A stretch of 33,412 nt of DNA from Oscillospiraceae bacterium (GCA_017847995.1 JAGAPB010000077.1:1-33412); one strand, 5' to 3'; shown: positions 22,021 through 29,391, counted from the stretch's first letter. The notes: generated by a model from the letters alone, not told the origin. Program-made: numbers and translations.

Positions 22021-23298
22021 ATGGAAACTTATCTGATTTGTTTGGCGGTAGCCATGGTGGGGGGGCTGATGCTTTCCCGTTTGACCAAGCTGATCCATCT
22101 GCCTGCCGTAACGGCCTATCTGGTGGCCGGCCTGCTGCTGGGGCCCTTTTTTATGGGTGCCATCGGTCTGCCCGGTTTGGGCTTCAACAGCCTGGAACAG
22201 GTGGGGGGCTTCGACATTGTGACCCAGACCGCCCTGGGCTTCATCGCCTTCACCATCGGCAACGAGTTCCGGCTTAGCCAGTTGAAGGCCATGGGCAAGG
22301 CAGCCATCGTTATCGGTATTCTGCAGGCAGTATTTACCACTGTTATGGTGGATATCGTTCTTATTGCCATGCATTTTTTGTTCCCCAATGTCATTTCCAT
22401 CCCCTGCGCCATCGTGTTGGGTGCCATTGCATCGGCCACTGCCCCTGCCGCCACCTTGATGGTAGTGCGCCAGTATAAAGCCGACGGCCCCCTGACCCGG
22501 CTGCTGCTGTTGGTGGTTGCCATTGACGACGCCGTGGGCCTGCTGCTGTTTTCGGTCTCCTTTGGCGTAGCCACCGCCCTTTCGGCCGGACAGGTGAGCG
22601 TGATGGCCGTTGTGGTGGAACCCATCGTGGAGATCCTTCTTTCGCTGGTGCTGGGCTCGCTGATGGGCTGGCTGCTCAACTGGGTGGAACAGTTCTTCCA
22701 CAGCCGCAGCAAGCGTATGACCATCTCGGTTTCTTTTGTGATGCTGACCGTCGGCCTTTCCACCCTCAAGTTCCAGTTGGGGCCGGTGCACTGCGGATTT
22801 TCGCTGCTGCTGGTCTGCATGATGACCGGCACCGTTTTCTGCAACATCTGCTCCACCAGTGAAGAACTGATGAGCCGTGTGGAGGGCTGGACCACCCCCC
22901 TGAACGTACTGTTCTTTGTCATTTCCGGCGCAGAGCTGGACCTGCAGGTGCTGGCACAGCCTGTTACCCTGCTGGTGGGTGTGATCTATATCATTGCCCG
23001 TTCGGCCGGCAAGTACTTCGGCGCCGATGTTAGCTGCCATCTGACCAAGCAGCCCAAGCCCATTGCCGACAACCTGGGCATCACCCTGCTGCCCCAGGCC
23101 GGTGTTGCGTTGGGCATGGCCATCACCGCGGCAACCCTGCCCGGCGGCGGTTTGACCCGCAATGTGGTGTTGTTTGCCGTGCTGATCTACGAACTGATCG
23201 GCCCCACCCTGACCAAGCGGTCGCTGATCGCGGTTGGCGAAATTCGCCCCGAGGGCCGCACCAGTGCCCGTCAGCACAACCAGCCCCGCGCTGTCTGA
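22021..23298 (+). CDS. Cation:proton antiporter, CPA2 family
   Basis: This 425-residue inner-membrane protein probably exchanges sodium or potassium for protons and helps control pH and ion balance. Seen: about twelve hydrophobic segments; HLPAVTAYLVAGLLLGP in the second, the CPA2 family hallmark; ALGFIAFTIGNEF; the ion-binding pair in VVAIDDAVGLLLF (ID-D in the fifth/sixth core helix); and AGVALGMAI near the end. There is no C-terminal TrkA-N/RCK domain, which separates it from KefB/KefC. The C-terminal tail is short and polar. AAGAGGAA precedes the ATG. It has its own promoter and terminator, so it is a single-gene unit. The transported ion is not decidable from sequence alone. Confidence 0.92.
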   Translation: METYLICLAVAMVGGLMLSRLTKLIHLPAVTAYLVAGLLLGPFFMGAIGLPGLGFNSLEQVGGFDIVTQTALGFIAFTIGNEFRLSQLKAMGKAAIVIGILQAVFTTVMVDIVLIAMHFLFPNVISIPCAIVLGAIASATAPAATLMVVRQYKADGPLTRLLLLVVAIDDAVGLLLFSVSFGVATALSAGQVSVMAVVVEPIVEILLSLVLGSLMGWLLNWVEQFFHSRSKRMTISVSFVMLTVGLSTLKFQLGPVHCGFSLLLVCMMTGTVFCNICSTSEELMSRVEGWTTPLNVLFFVISGAELDLQVLAQPVTLLVGVIYIIARSAGKYFGADVSCHLTKQPKPIADNLGITLLPQAGVALGMAITAATLPGGGLTRNVVLFAVLIYELIGPTLTKRSLIAVGEIRPEGRTSARQHNQPRAV

Positions 23299-23310
23299 TG
23301 CGAATCAAAA

Positions 23311-23345
23311 AACGCCCCCTCCGCAGTGGAGAGGGCGTTATTTTT
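23311..23345 (+). terminator. Terminator of the antiporter gene
   Basis: AACGCCC pairs with GGGCGTT, with four more pairs inside after one mismatch, and a run of five T follows. It lies between convergent genes. Confidence 0.87.
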
Positions 23346-23359
23346 ATGCTGTTGAAAAA

Positions 23360-23947
23360 TCAGTCCTGGTCGCGCAGATTAATGGTGCTGGTTTGATCGT
23401 CCATAGAATCGACAATGGCCAAAGATTCCAGATGATACCCCATATTGCGGATGACCTTGCCGCCGATCTGGAAACCCTTTTCCACGGCGATGCCAATGCC
23501 TTCCACCTTTGCGCCGGCCGATTCGGCAATGGAGATGAGCCCCTGCAGGGCGCAGCCGTTGGCCAGAAAGTCGTCGATGATGAGAACATGGTCCCCCTCG
23601 TTCAGATAGCGCTTGGAAACCACCACCTGGTTTACATTTTTGTGGGTGAAGGATTCCACCGTGGCAACGTACATGTCGCCGTCGATGTTGATGCTCTTGG
23701 ACTTTTTGGCAAACACCACGGGAACATTGTTAAAATAGCGGGCAGCCGAGCAGGCGATGGCGATGCCCGAAGCTTCGATGGTCAAAATTTTGGTGATGGT
23801 TTTGTCGGCAAAGCGTCTTTTAAATTCCTTGCCCATTTCGTCCAGCAGGGCAACGTCCATCTGGTGGTTCAAAAAGCTGTCCACCTTGAGCACATTGCCG
23901 GGCTTGACCACGCCGTCTTTCAGAATTCTTTCTTCCAAACAATTCAT
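23360..23947 (-). CDS. xpt: Xanthine phosphoribosyltransferase
   Basis: Xpt converts xanthine and PRPP to XMP in purine salvage. Length is 195 residues, matching the B. subtilis enzyme (194). Seen: [29 protein letters not shown]-type N terminus (NHQMD), [15 protein letters not shown], and the PRPP-binding motif [17 protein letters not shown] with its paired aspartates. GGAGG is 7 bases before the ATG. In many Bacillota xpt sits behind a purine riboswitch with pbuX; here the leader is only about 20 bases and no pbuX follows, so it must be controlled otherwise. Confidence 0.95.
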   Translation of the reverse strand: MNCLEERILKDGVVKPGNVLKVDSFLNHQMDVALLDEMGKEFKRRFADKTITKILTIEASGIAIACSAARYFNNVPVVFAKKSKSINIDGDMYVATVESFTHKNVNQVVVSKRYLNEGDHVLIIDDFLANGCALQGLISIAESAGAKVEGIGIAVEKGFQIGGKVIRNMGYHLESLAIVDSMDDQTSTINLRDQD

Positions 23948-23971
23948 CTCAACACCTCCAGAATATGTTTC

Positions 23972-24000
23972 ATTTTAGCATAATTCTGTCGGATTGTCAG
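23972..24000 (-). promoter_or_regulatory. Promoter of xpt
   Basis: On the minus strand CTGACA (23995-24000) and TAAAAT (23972-23977) are 17 bases apart; the predicted start leaves a leader of about 20 bases. Confidence 0.7.
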
Positions 24001-24020
24001 TTGATATGCAAAAAAATGCA

Positions 24021-24060
24021 GAAAAAAGGCTCCCTTCTTTCTTGAGGAAGAGGGGAGCCT
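24021..24060 (-). terminator. Terminator of the ECF S / DUF4430 transcript
   Basis: AGGCTCCC at 24027-24034 pairs with GGGAGCCT at 24053-24060; the stem continues inward for seven more pairs around a TTGA loop. On the minus strand it is followed by TTTTTT. Confidence 0.92.
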
Positions 24061-24065
24061 GATTT

Positions 24066-24584
24066 TTAGGCGGTGGCGTGGGCATTTTCGGCCAGGCGGA
24101 TGATGCGTGCCAGAGGCAGGATCAGCGCACCGGCGAAAAAATTGCTGACCCCGTGGATGAGGTCAAAGGGCAGACCGGCGGCGATCCAGGCGAGCGTGGC
24201 GGTAAAATTGAACCCAAACAGCAGTGCCTGAGCCGGGGCGTACAAAACGCCGTACAAAAAGCCATGGGCGGCACAGACTGCCATGTAAACGATGGGCTGA
24301 AACTTTGCAGGGATGCTGCGTGGCAGCAGCATGACGGCCGCCCAAAGCACGGTCCAGATGTAAAGATAGGGGACCCACCAGGTGGCAAAGCCGCCGAACA
24401 GCCCGGTGATGAGGACAAAGGTGTAGATGGGATAGAGGGCTTTTTTGCGGTAGACCAGGGTGAGGGCGATGATGAAGGTGCCCAGCAGATGGATGTTGGG
24501 GAAAAGCTCCATCAGCATTTTGGAGGCGTACATCAAAGCGCCCAGCATACCAAAAACGGCCATCTCTTTGATGGTAAGTTTCAT
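24066..24584 (-). CDS. ECF transporter S component, probable corrinoid uptake
   Basis: This is a 172-residue membrane protein. Seen: five to six hydrophobic segments (AVFGMLGALMYASKMLMEL, LLGTFIIALTLVY, PIYTFVLITGLFGGF, YLYIWTVLWAAVMLL, and a C-terminal GALILPLARII), short loops, and a WW pair in the middle; this is the build of an ECF S component. The ORF is open upstream to 24845, but the ATG at 24584 overlaps nothing, starts one base after the upstream stop and gives MKLTIKEMAVFG, typical of S proteins. It follows the DUF4430 lipoprotein gene in a transcript headed by a cobalamin riboswitch. That context, not the protein itself, points to cobalamin or a precursor as the cargo. Confidence 0.83.
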   Translation of the reverse strand: MKLTIKEMAVFGMLGALMYASKMLMELFPNIHLLGTFIIALTLVYRKKALYPIYTFVLITGLFGGFATWWVPYLYIWTVLWAAVMLLPRSIPAKFQPIVYMAVCAAHGFLYGVLYAPAQALLFGFNFTATLAWIAAGLPFDLIHGVSNFFAGALILPLARIIRLAENAHATA

Positions 24585-24585
24585 G

Positions 24586-25023
24586 TTATTTTTCCACCCG
24601 CAGGGCGTAGGCGGCGCCTTCCTCAATTTCGGTGACATCCACGCCCGACATGGCGTATTCGCCGTTGATGTAGAAGGCCCAGTAGGTACCGTTGAGGTCA
24701 TAGTCGGCAATGATGCCGTTGACCGATTTGACATACAGGCCATAGTCACCCTCTTCCCCTTCGATGAGTTCCAGTTCCTGCAGGGCGGCGCCCACGGTGG
24801 TTTGGTCGGTGCTGATGTCAAAGACGACCTCGCTGCCTTCGGCATCGGCTACGGTCAGTTCAAATTGGGTGGCCCCTTGGCCCAGGGCGCAATCTTCGGC
24901 ATAAAGAAGGGGGCGGGGGGTGTCATGAGATTTGCCGCATCCGGTTGCGCAAAGTGCCATGGCCGCAACAAGCACCAAACAAAGGATGAGCGACAACGGT
25001 TTTTGGATTCGTGTCATCTTCAT
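24586..25023 (-). CDS. DUF4430 lipoprotein, putative extracellular corrinoid-binding protein
   Basis: This 145-residue protein is predicted to be anchored outside the cell membrane. Seen: a signal segment with LSLILCLVLVAAMALC and lipobox ATGC with the lipid-bearing cysteine near residue 29; then a domain with TVGAALQELELIEGEEGDYGLYVKSVNG (in part), a YWAFYINGEYAMSGVD stretch and a closing YALRVEK. The xYWxFYINGExaxxGvd pattern is the DUF4430 signature. This fold is related to the cobalamin-covering C-terminal domain of transcobalamin and intrinsic factor. The ATG at 25023 has a GGAGA site. It is the first gene after a cobalamin riboswitch and overlaps almost onto an ECF S gene, so it may capture corrinoid and hand it to that transporter. 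Direct binding is inference. Confidence 0.87.
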   Translation of the reverse strand: MKMTRIQKPLSLILCLVLVAAMALCATGCGKSHDTPRPLLYAEDCALGQGATQFELTVADAEGSEVVFDISTDQTTVGAALQELELIEGEEGDYGLYVKSVNGIIADYDLNGTYWAFYINGEYAMSGVDVTEIEEGAAYALRVEK

Positions 25024-25093
25024 ACAAGATTCTCCTTTAAGATATTTTCCCCGGCACCGGCACTCGCGGTGGTTTGAGTAAGAGGGGTTGTGG

Positions 25094-25251
25094 CTGTACG
25101 GATATTTCGGCTTGGCAGGCTGGCAAACGGCCTTCTCAGGGCAATGCCCCAATGACCTTTCCCCGAATTGCGGCTTCGGGTAAGCTTGTCAGACAAAGTC
25201 TGCCTTACGGCGACGGGCTCGCGCAGGAATTGCACCTGCTTCCCCATACAG
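25094..25251 (-). promoter_or_regulatory. Cobalamin riboswitch
   Basis: On the minus strand the RNA begins with CTGTATGG, which pairs with CCGTACAG at its other end as an 8-bp P1 (one wobble; 25244-25251 with 25094-25101). Next comes GGGGAAGCAGGTGCAATTCC, then GCGCGAGCCCGTCGCCGTAA, the B12-box core found in this class. Near the 3' side GAAGGCCGTTTGCCAGCCTGCC resembles the conserved end region. The aptamer is ~158 bases, starts at the predicted transcription start and ends ~70 bases before the lipoprotein gene. No clear terminator follows it, so control may act on translation. Confidence 0.9.
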
Positions 25252-25256
25252 TAAAA

Positions 25257-25285
25257 ATTATAGTACGTTTTGCCCTGTGTTTCAA
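25257..25285 (-). promoter_or_regulatory. Promoter of the riboswitch transcript
   Basis: On the minus strand TTGAAA (25280-25285) and TATAAT (25257-25262) are 17 bases apart, placing the start at the first base of riboswitch helix P1. Confidence 0.8.
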
Positions 25286-25350
25286 TTAACCGAAACCATT
25301 TGGAGCGAAAAAGACCAAACAAAAAGATGATTTTACTAATTGTCGTTTGG

Positions 25351-25379
25351 TTGACTTTGCCTCTTGGTTATGCCAGAAT
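25351..25379 (+). promoter_or_regulatory. Possible promoter of the BtpA-family gene
   Basis: TTGACT (25351-25356) and CAGAAT (25374-25379) are 17 bases apart, about 45 bases before the gene start. The -10 box is a modest match. Confidence 0.45.
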
Positions 25380-25422
25380 GAAGAAAAGCAGATTCAACCC
25401 AACAGAAACAGGAGGCATCCCT

Positions 25423-26226
25423 ATGAATCACTTTCCCAAGGTAAGAAAGCCCATCATTGCACTGCTGCACCTCAATTCGCTGCCCGGCGACCCCTTTTAT
25501 AACGGGTGGAGCATGAAGGAGATCGTGGCACAGGCTGCCAAAGATCTGGACGCCCTGCAGAAGGGCGGGGTGGATGCCGTTTTGTTCACCAACGAATTCA
25601 GCATCCCCTATCAGAACAATGTGGACCATATTGCCACCGCCGCCATTGCCCGCATCATCGGCGAGCTGAAGCACGACATGTCGGTTTCTTACGGTGTGGG
25701 GCTGCTGCAGGACCCGGTGCACATCATCGACCTGGCCGTTGCCGTTGAAGCCGACTTTATCCGCGAACAGCTGACCGGCGCCTTTGTGGGCGAGGGGGGC
25801 ATCTTCCAGACCGACATTGCCGCCACCCTGCGGCGCAAGCAGGCCCTGGGCGCCCACGACCTGAAGATGTTCTACTTCCTGTTCAACGAAGCCGACAGCT
25901 ACCTTAACGACCGCGACTATAAAACCGTGGTGCGTTCCATGATCTTTAAGTGCAAGCCCGACGGCATCTGCGTGCCCGGCCTGCATGCCGGTGACGTGCC
26001 CGACACCCAGTTCCTGGCCGACATGAAGGCCGCCGCCAGGGGCGACACCGACATCTATTGCAACACCGGCTGCACCAAGGAAAACATTGTGCAGAAGCTG
26101 AATGCATCGGACGGCGCCTTTGTGGGCACCACCTTCAAGGTGGACGGCAGGTTTGAAAACTTCATTGACCCCGACCGTGTAAAGGAATTTATGGATGTGG
26201 TGCGGGACTACCGCAAAAACCTGTAA
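25423..26226 (+). CDS. BtpA/SgcQ family protein
   Basis: This is a 267-residue TIM-barrel protein of the BtpA/SgcQ family. BtpA was described as a photosystem I biogenesis factor in cyanobacteria; SgcQ is a putative sugar-metabolism enzyme. Function in non-photosynthetic clostridia is not known. Seen: KPIIALLHLNSLPGDP at the N terminus, GGVDAVLFTNEFSIPY, GVGLLQDP, FIREQLTGAFVGEGGIFQ, and the closing DGAFVGTTFKVDGRFENFIDPDRV, all typical of the family. The ORF is open to 25270, but the ATG at 25423 has GGAGG at 7 bases and gives the family N terminus. Divergent from the riboswitch transcript and ended by its own terminator, so a single-gene unit. Confidence 0.9.
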   Translation: MNHFPKVRKPIIALLHLNSLPGDPFYNGWSMKEIVAQAAKDLDALQKGGVDAVLFTNEFSIPYQNNVDHIATAAIARIIGELKHDMSVSYGVGLLQDPVHIIDLAVAVEADFIREQLTGAFVGEGGIFQTDIAATLRRKQALGAHDLKMFYFLFNEADSYLNDRDYKTVVRSMIFKCKPDGICVPGLHAGDVPDTQFLADMKAAARGDTDIYCNTGCTKENIVQKLNASDGAFVGTTFKVDGRFENFIDPDRVKEFMDVVRDYRKNL

Positions 26227-26238
26227 AGCAAAATAAAA

Positions 26239-26276
26239 AATCCCCTGCTTTTTGGCGGGGGATTCTTGTTTTTTTA
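26239..26276 (+). terminator. Terminator after the BtpA-family gene
   Basis: AATCCCC (26239-26245) pairs with GGGGATT (26258-26264), with extra pairing inside; TTGTTTTTTT follows. Confidence 0.87.
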
Positions 26277-26279
26277 TGC

Positions 26280-26538
26280 CAAAATCCCCGCCTTCCGGAG
26301 CTAACGGAGGGCGGGGACGCTTTGGCTTGAAGAAAAGGAAACATGGAAGGAAACCGAGGGATGCGGTTTCTTTCCGATAGAGGTTTCGCTTTGCAGAAAA
26401 CAGGGGTGGCGGGGAAAGCTCCACGGCCGCAGGAGATGGCCTTTGCAGGGAGCGTTCCACCAACCTTTTGGAGGTGGAATGTCAATGGTGCCACACAGAC
26501 ACCAAAACATTCGGGAGGTAGTTAGCTGTATCTAACTT
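26280..26538 (-). ncRNA. Candidate small RNA upstream of the copper operon
   Basis: No gene explains this segment. On the minus strand a promoter fires into it and the segment ends in a hairpin (CCCCGCC with GGCGGGG) followed by ATTTT near 26287-26315. Inside are strong stems: GGAAAGAAACCG with CGGTTTCCTTCC (12 bp, one wobble, near 26342-26373) and CATTCCACC with GGTGGAACG (9 bp, near 26452-26479). Frames of 69 and 101 codons on this strand look like translated structure rather than protein. I do not recognise an RNA family; strand and ends are inferred. Confidence 0.4.
26520..26537. promoter_or_regulatory. Palindrome GTTAG-N6-CTAAC, copy 1
   Basis: AGTTAG and CTAACT face each other across six bases, lying on the expected start site of the minus-strand promoter. 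A second copy with the same spacing lies 81 bases to the right. The binding protein is unknown. Confidence 0.5.
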
Positions 26539-26544
26539 GATTAC

Positions 26545-26573
26545 AGTTTACCCGAACGGGCGGCGATTGTCAA
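26545..26573 (-). promoter_or_regulatory. Minus-strand promoter for the candidate small RNA
   Basis: TTGACA (26568-26573) and TAAACT (26545-26550) are 17 bases apart on the minus strand, pointing into the structured segment. Confidence 0.55.
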
Positions 26574-26600
26574 TAGATACTGGACAAATTTTGTTTATTT

Positions 26601-26618
26601 GGTTAGATTGCTCTAACC
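26601..26618. promoter_or_regulatory. Palindrome GTTAG-N6-CTAAC, copy 2
   Basis: GGTTAGA and TCTAACC form a perfect 7-bp inverted repeat around TTGC, sharing GTTAG-N6-CTAAC with copy 1. It lies upstream of the minus-strand -35 box and about 50 bases before the copper promoter, so it may act on either. Confidence 0.5.
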
Positions 26619-26668
26619 GATGGGTGAATTTTCTGCTATTTTGGTGTAATTGAAACACGATTTTTGCA

Positions 26669-26698
26669 TTGACACAGGGCAAAGGCGGGGTGTATCAT
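26669..26698 (+). promoter_or_regulatory. Copper operon promoter
   Basis: TTGACA (26669-26674) and TATCAT (26693-26698) are 18 bases apart. A CsoR-like operator overlaps the expected start just downstream. Confidence 0.78.
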
Positions 26699-26707
26699 AA
26701 AAACAGA

Positions 26708-26731
26708 ACACCCCCCGGGGGAGGGGGTATA
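26708..26731 (+). promoter_or_regulatory. CsoR operator
   Basis: ACACCCCCC, a G-rich centre and GGGGGTAT form the pseudo-palindrome of C and G runs flanked by A/T typical of CsoR sites. It sits immediately after the -10 box, where bound CsoR would block transcription until copper releases it. csoR itself is in the operon, giving negative feedback. Confidence 0.8.
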
Positions 26732-26806
26732 TTTCCCCCGATAGAGCAAACGATAACCTCAGCCGCTTTGCATGGGGCAAAGCCTTTGGATAAAAGGAGA
26801 CAAGGT

Positions 26807-29374
26807 ATGAAAAAAGAGCGATACCAAGTGACAGGCATGAGCTGTGCCGCCTGTTCCGCCGCGGTGGAACGGGGGGTGAACAAGCTGGAAGGCCTGCAAA
26901 GAGTGCAGGTGAACCTGCTGCGCAATGTGATGGACGTGGAATATGACCCCGAAAAGCTGGATAGCGCCGCCATCATTGCCGCGGTGGAAAAGGCCGGCTA
27001 TGGCGCCAGCCTGCAGGGGGCCGAAGCCGCCCCCGCCGCCAAACAGGCCGCAGCCAACGATTCCGCCGAAAAGCAGAAGGCCATCCGCACCCGCCTGTGG
27101 GTGTCCTTTGGCTTTTTGCTGCCTCTGTTTTACATCAGCATGGGCCACATGATGGGCTGGCCGCTGCCCCACTTTTTCCACGGCACCGAAAACGCCCTCA
27201 TTTTGGCCTTTACCCAAATGCTGCTCTGCCTGCCTATTTTGTATGTGAACCGCAAGTTTTTTGTCAACGGCTTCGGCTCATTGTTCCGGGGCAATCCCAA
27301 CATGGATTCGCTGATCGCCCTGGGCAGCAGCGCCGCCATGGTTTACGGCATTTTTGCCATCTACCACATTGGCTGGGGCCTGGGCCACGGCGACCTGGCC
27401 ATGGTGGACCAGTACCGCATGGACCTCTATTTTGAGGCCGCCGGCATGATTTTGACCCTGATCACGGTGGGCAAGCTGATGGAAGAACGCAGCAAGGGCC
27501 GCACCAGCGACGCCCTTTCCCGCCTGATGGACCTGGCACCCCCCACCGCAAACGTCATCCGCGGCGGCGCAGAGCAGACCATCCCCGCCGAACAGGTGGT
27601 GGTGGGCGACACCGTTGTGGTGCGCCCCGGCCAGAGCATTCCGGTGGATGGCATCATCCTGAAGGGCAGCAGTTGGGTGGATGAATCGGCCATCACCGGC
27701 GAAAGCGTACCCGCCGAAAAGACCGAGGGCGACACCGTTACCTCGGCCACCCTGAACACCGCCGGATACCTTGAGATCCGGGCCACCCGTGTGGGCAGCG
27801 ACACCACCCTTTCCCAGATCATCCATTTGGTGGAGGAGGCCGGCGCCACCAAGGCCCCCATCGCCCGCCTGGCTGATAAAATCAGCGGCGTGTTTGTTCC
27901 CATCGTGCTTTGCATCGCCCTTGCCGCCACCCTCATCTGGCTGCTGGTGGGCAAGGACCTGGGCTTTGCCGTAAGCTGCGGCATCGCCGTGCTGGTGGTA
28001 AGCTGCCCCTGTGCTTTGGGCCTGGCCACCCCCACCGCCATCATGGTGGGCACCGGGCGGGGCGCGGAACAGGGCATTCTGTTCCGCAGCGCCGAAGTGC
28101 TGGAAAACACCCGCAATGTGGATACTGTTGTGCTGGACAAAACCGGCACCATCACCGAAGGAAAACCCAAAGTGACCGACGTGGTTCCCGCCGCCGGTGT
28201 TTCGGCCGGAGAGCTGGTGCGCCTGGCCGCCGCGCTGGAACTGCCCTCGGAGCATCCCCTGGGCAAGGCGGTGTGCGAATATGCCGCCGCCCGGCAGGCG
28301 GAGGCCCCTGTGGTGCAAAACTTTGAAGCCCTGCCCGGCCGTGGCGTTACCGCTCTGCTGGAGGGTGTGACCCTCCGCTCCGGAAAGCCGGAACTGCTGG
28401 AGGGCTTTGGGGTGAACACCGGGGAACTGGCTGAGCGCGCCGCACAACTTGCCAGCCAGGGCAAGACCCCCCTGTGGTTTGCCAAAAACGGGGAACTGCT
28501 GGGCATCATTGCCGTGGCCGACACCCCCCGCCAAAGCAGCGCTGAGGCCATCAAGCGCATGGAAGAGATGGGCCTTGAGGTCATTATGCTGACCGGAGAC
28601 AACCGGCGCACCGCCGAGGCCATCGGCAAACAGCTTGGCCTAAACGGCGTCATCGCCGGGGTGCTGCCCCAGGATAAGGAGGCCGAGATCCGCAAGCTGC
28701 AGGAGCAGGGCCGCCATGTTGCCATGGTGGGCGACGGCATCAACGACGCCCCCGCCCTGGCCCGTGCCGACGTGGGCTTTGCCATCGGCGCCGGCAGCGA
28801 CATTGCCATCAGCAGCGCCGACGTTATCCTGCTGAAAAACGACCTGCGGGATGTGACCGGGGCGCTGAGCCTCAGCCGTGCGGTCATGCGCAACATCAAG
28901 CAGAACCTGTTCTGGGCGTTGTTTTACAACAGTCTGGGCATCCCCCTGGCGGCAGGGGCGCTGTTCCCCCTGTTTGCCGTCAAGCTTAATCCCATGTTTG
29001 GCGCCGCCGCCATGAGCCTCAGCTCCTTCTGCGTTGTTACCAACGCGCTGCGGCTGCGTTTCTTCCGCTTTGAACGGGATAACACCCCGTCTGAGAATAC
29101 ACAGGCCCCCGTGGCCCACGAACCGGCAGGTTCCAACAATACCGTAAGGAGTGAAAATAAAATGGAAAAAGTAATGAAGATCGAAGGTATGATGTGCATG
29201 CACTGCAGCGGCCGTGTGGAAAAGGTGCTCAACGACCTGGAAGGCGTAGAAGCCAAGGTTGACCTGGAAGCCGCCACCGCCACCGTACAGATCGCCGAAG
29301 GCAGCCCTGTGGACGAGCAGAAGCTGATCGACACCGTTACCGAAGCCGGCTACAAGGTGCTGGAAGTTCGCTGA
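26807..29374 (+). CDS. copA: Copper-exporting P1B-type ATPase CopA with C-terminal CopZ-like domain
   Basis: CopA pumps Cu(I) out of the cytoplasm using ATP. The protein is 855 residues. Domains in order: an N-terminal heavy-metal domain with GMSCAACS (residues 10-17), membrane helices, actuator TGES (297-300), the ion-path motif CPC in helix 6 (400-402), phosphorylation site DKTGT (aspartate 444), GDGIND (642-647), then helices 7 and 8 with YN and MxxSS, the copper-specific P1B-1 signature. After a linker a second heavy-metal domain follows with GMMCMHC (794-800), looking like an attached CopZ chaperone. The ORF is open to 26669, but those codons cover the promoter; the ATG at 26807 has AGGAG at 7 bases. 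csoR follows after 17 bases. Confidence 0.96.
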   Translation: MKKERYQVTGMSCAACSAAVERGVNKLEGLQRVQVNLLRNVMDVEYDPEKLDSAAIIAAVEKAGYGASLQGAEAAPAAKQAAANDSAEKQKAIRTRLWVSFGFLLPLFYISMGHMMGWPLPHFFHGTENALILAFTQMLLCLPILYVNRKFFVNGFGSLFRGNPNMDSLIALGSSAAMVYGIFAIYHIGWGLGHGDLAMVDQYRMDLYFEAAGMILTLITVGKLMEERSKGRTSDALSRLMDLAPPTANVIRGGAEQTIPAEQVVVGDTVVVRPGQSIPVDGIILKGSSWVDESAITGESVPAEKTEGDTVTSATLNTAGYLEIRATRVGSDTTLSQIIHLVEEAGATKAPIARLADKISGVFVPIVLCIALAATLIWLLVGKDLGFAVSCGIAVLVVSCPCALGLATPTAIMVGTGRGAEQGILFRSAEVLENTRNVDTVVLDKTGTITEGKPKVTDVVPAAGVSAGELVRLAAALELPSEHPLGKAVCEYAAARQAEAPVVQNFEALPGRGVTALLEGVTLRSGKPELLEGFGVNTGELAERAAQLASQGKTPLWFAKNGELLGIIAVADTPRQSSAEAIKRMEEMGLEVIMLTGDNRRTAEAIGKQLGLNGVIAGVLPQDKEAEIRKLQEQGRHVAMVGDGINDAPALARADVGFAIGAGSDIAISSADVILLKNDLRDVTGALSLSRAVMRNIKQNLFWALFYNSLGIPLAAGALFPLFAVKLNPMFGAAAMSLSSFCVVTNALRLRFFRFERDNTPSENTQAPVAHEPAGSNNTVRSENKMEKVMKIEGMMCMHCSGRVEKVLNDLEGVEAKVDLEAATATVQIAEGSPVDEQKLIDTVTEAGYKVLEVR
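29162..29374 (+). CDS. copZ: CopZ-like copper chaperone, internal start within copA
   Basis: An ATG in the copA frame (codon 786) is preceded by TAAGGAG ten bases upstream, a good ribosome site rarely expected inside a coding sequence. Translation from it would make a 70-residue protein, MEKVMKIEGMMCMHC and onward, the normal size and layout of stand-alone CopZ, a cytosolic Cu(I) carrier with the MxCxxC metal site. This suggests that a copZ gene has lost its separation from copA by loss of the copA stop codon, yet may still be made on its own. That the short form is produced is inference; the site is seen. Confidence 0.6.
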   Translation: MEKVMKIEGMMCMHCSGRVEKVLNDLEGVEAKVDLEAATATVQIAEGSPVDEQKLIDTVTEAGYKVLEVR

Positions 29375-29391
29375 AAAGGAGGGAACCGGCT

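Noticed and set aside
21985-23277. A 430-codon frame on the minus strand
   Set aside because: Antisense to the antiporter gene, Gln/His/Gly-rich and without recognisable domains.
23948-24000. Possible purine riboswitch ahead of xpt
   Set aside because: The promoter leaves only about 20 bases of leader, and no aptamer sequence is present.
25336-26463. A 375-codon minus-strand frame over the BtpA-family gene
   Set aside because: The plus-strand gene has a clear family match and ribosome site; the reverse frame has neither.
26400-26500. T-box-like strings (GGTGGAAC, TGGTGCCAC) in the region before copA
   Set aside because: They match the T-box core only in part, no specifier stem could be found, and no aminoacyl-tRNA synthetase or amino acid gene follows.
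27278-28899. Two long overlapping minus-strand frames (418 and 490 codons)
   Set aside because: Antisense shadows of copA caused by strong third-position GC.
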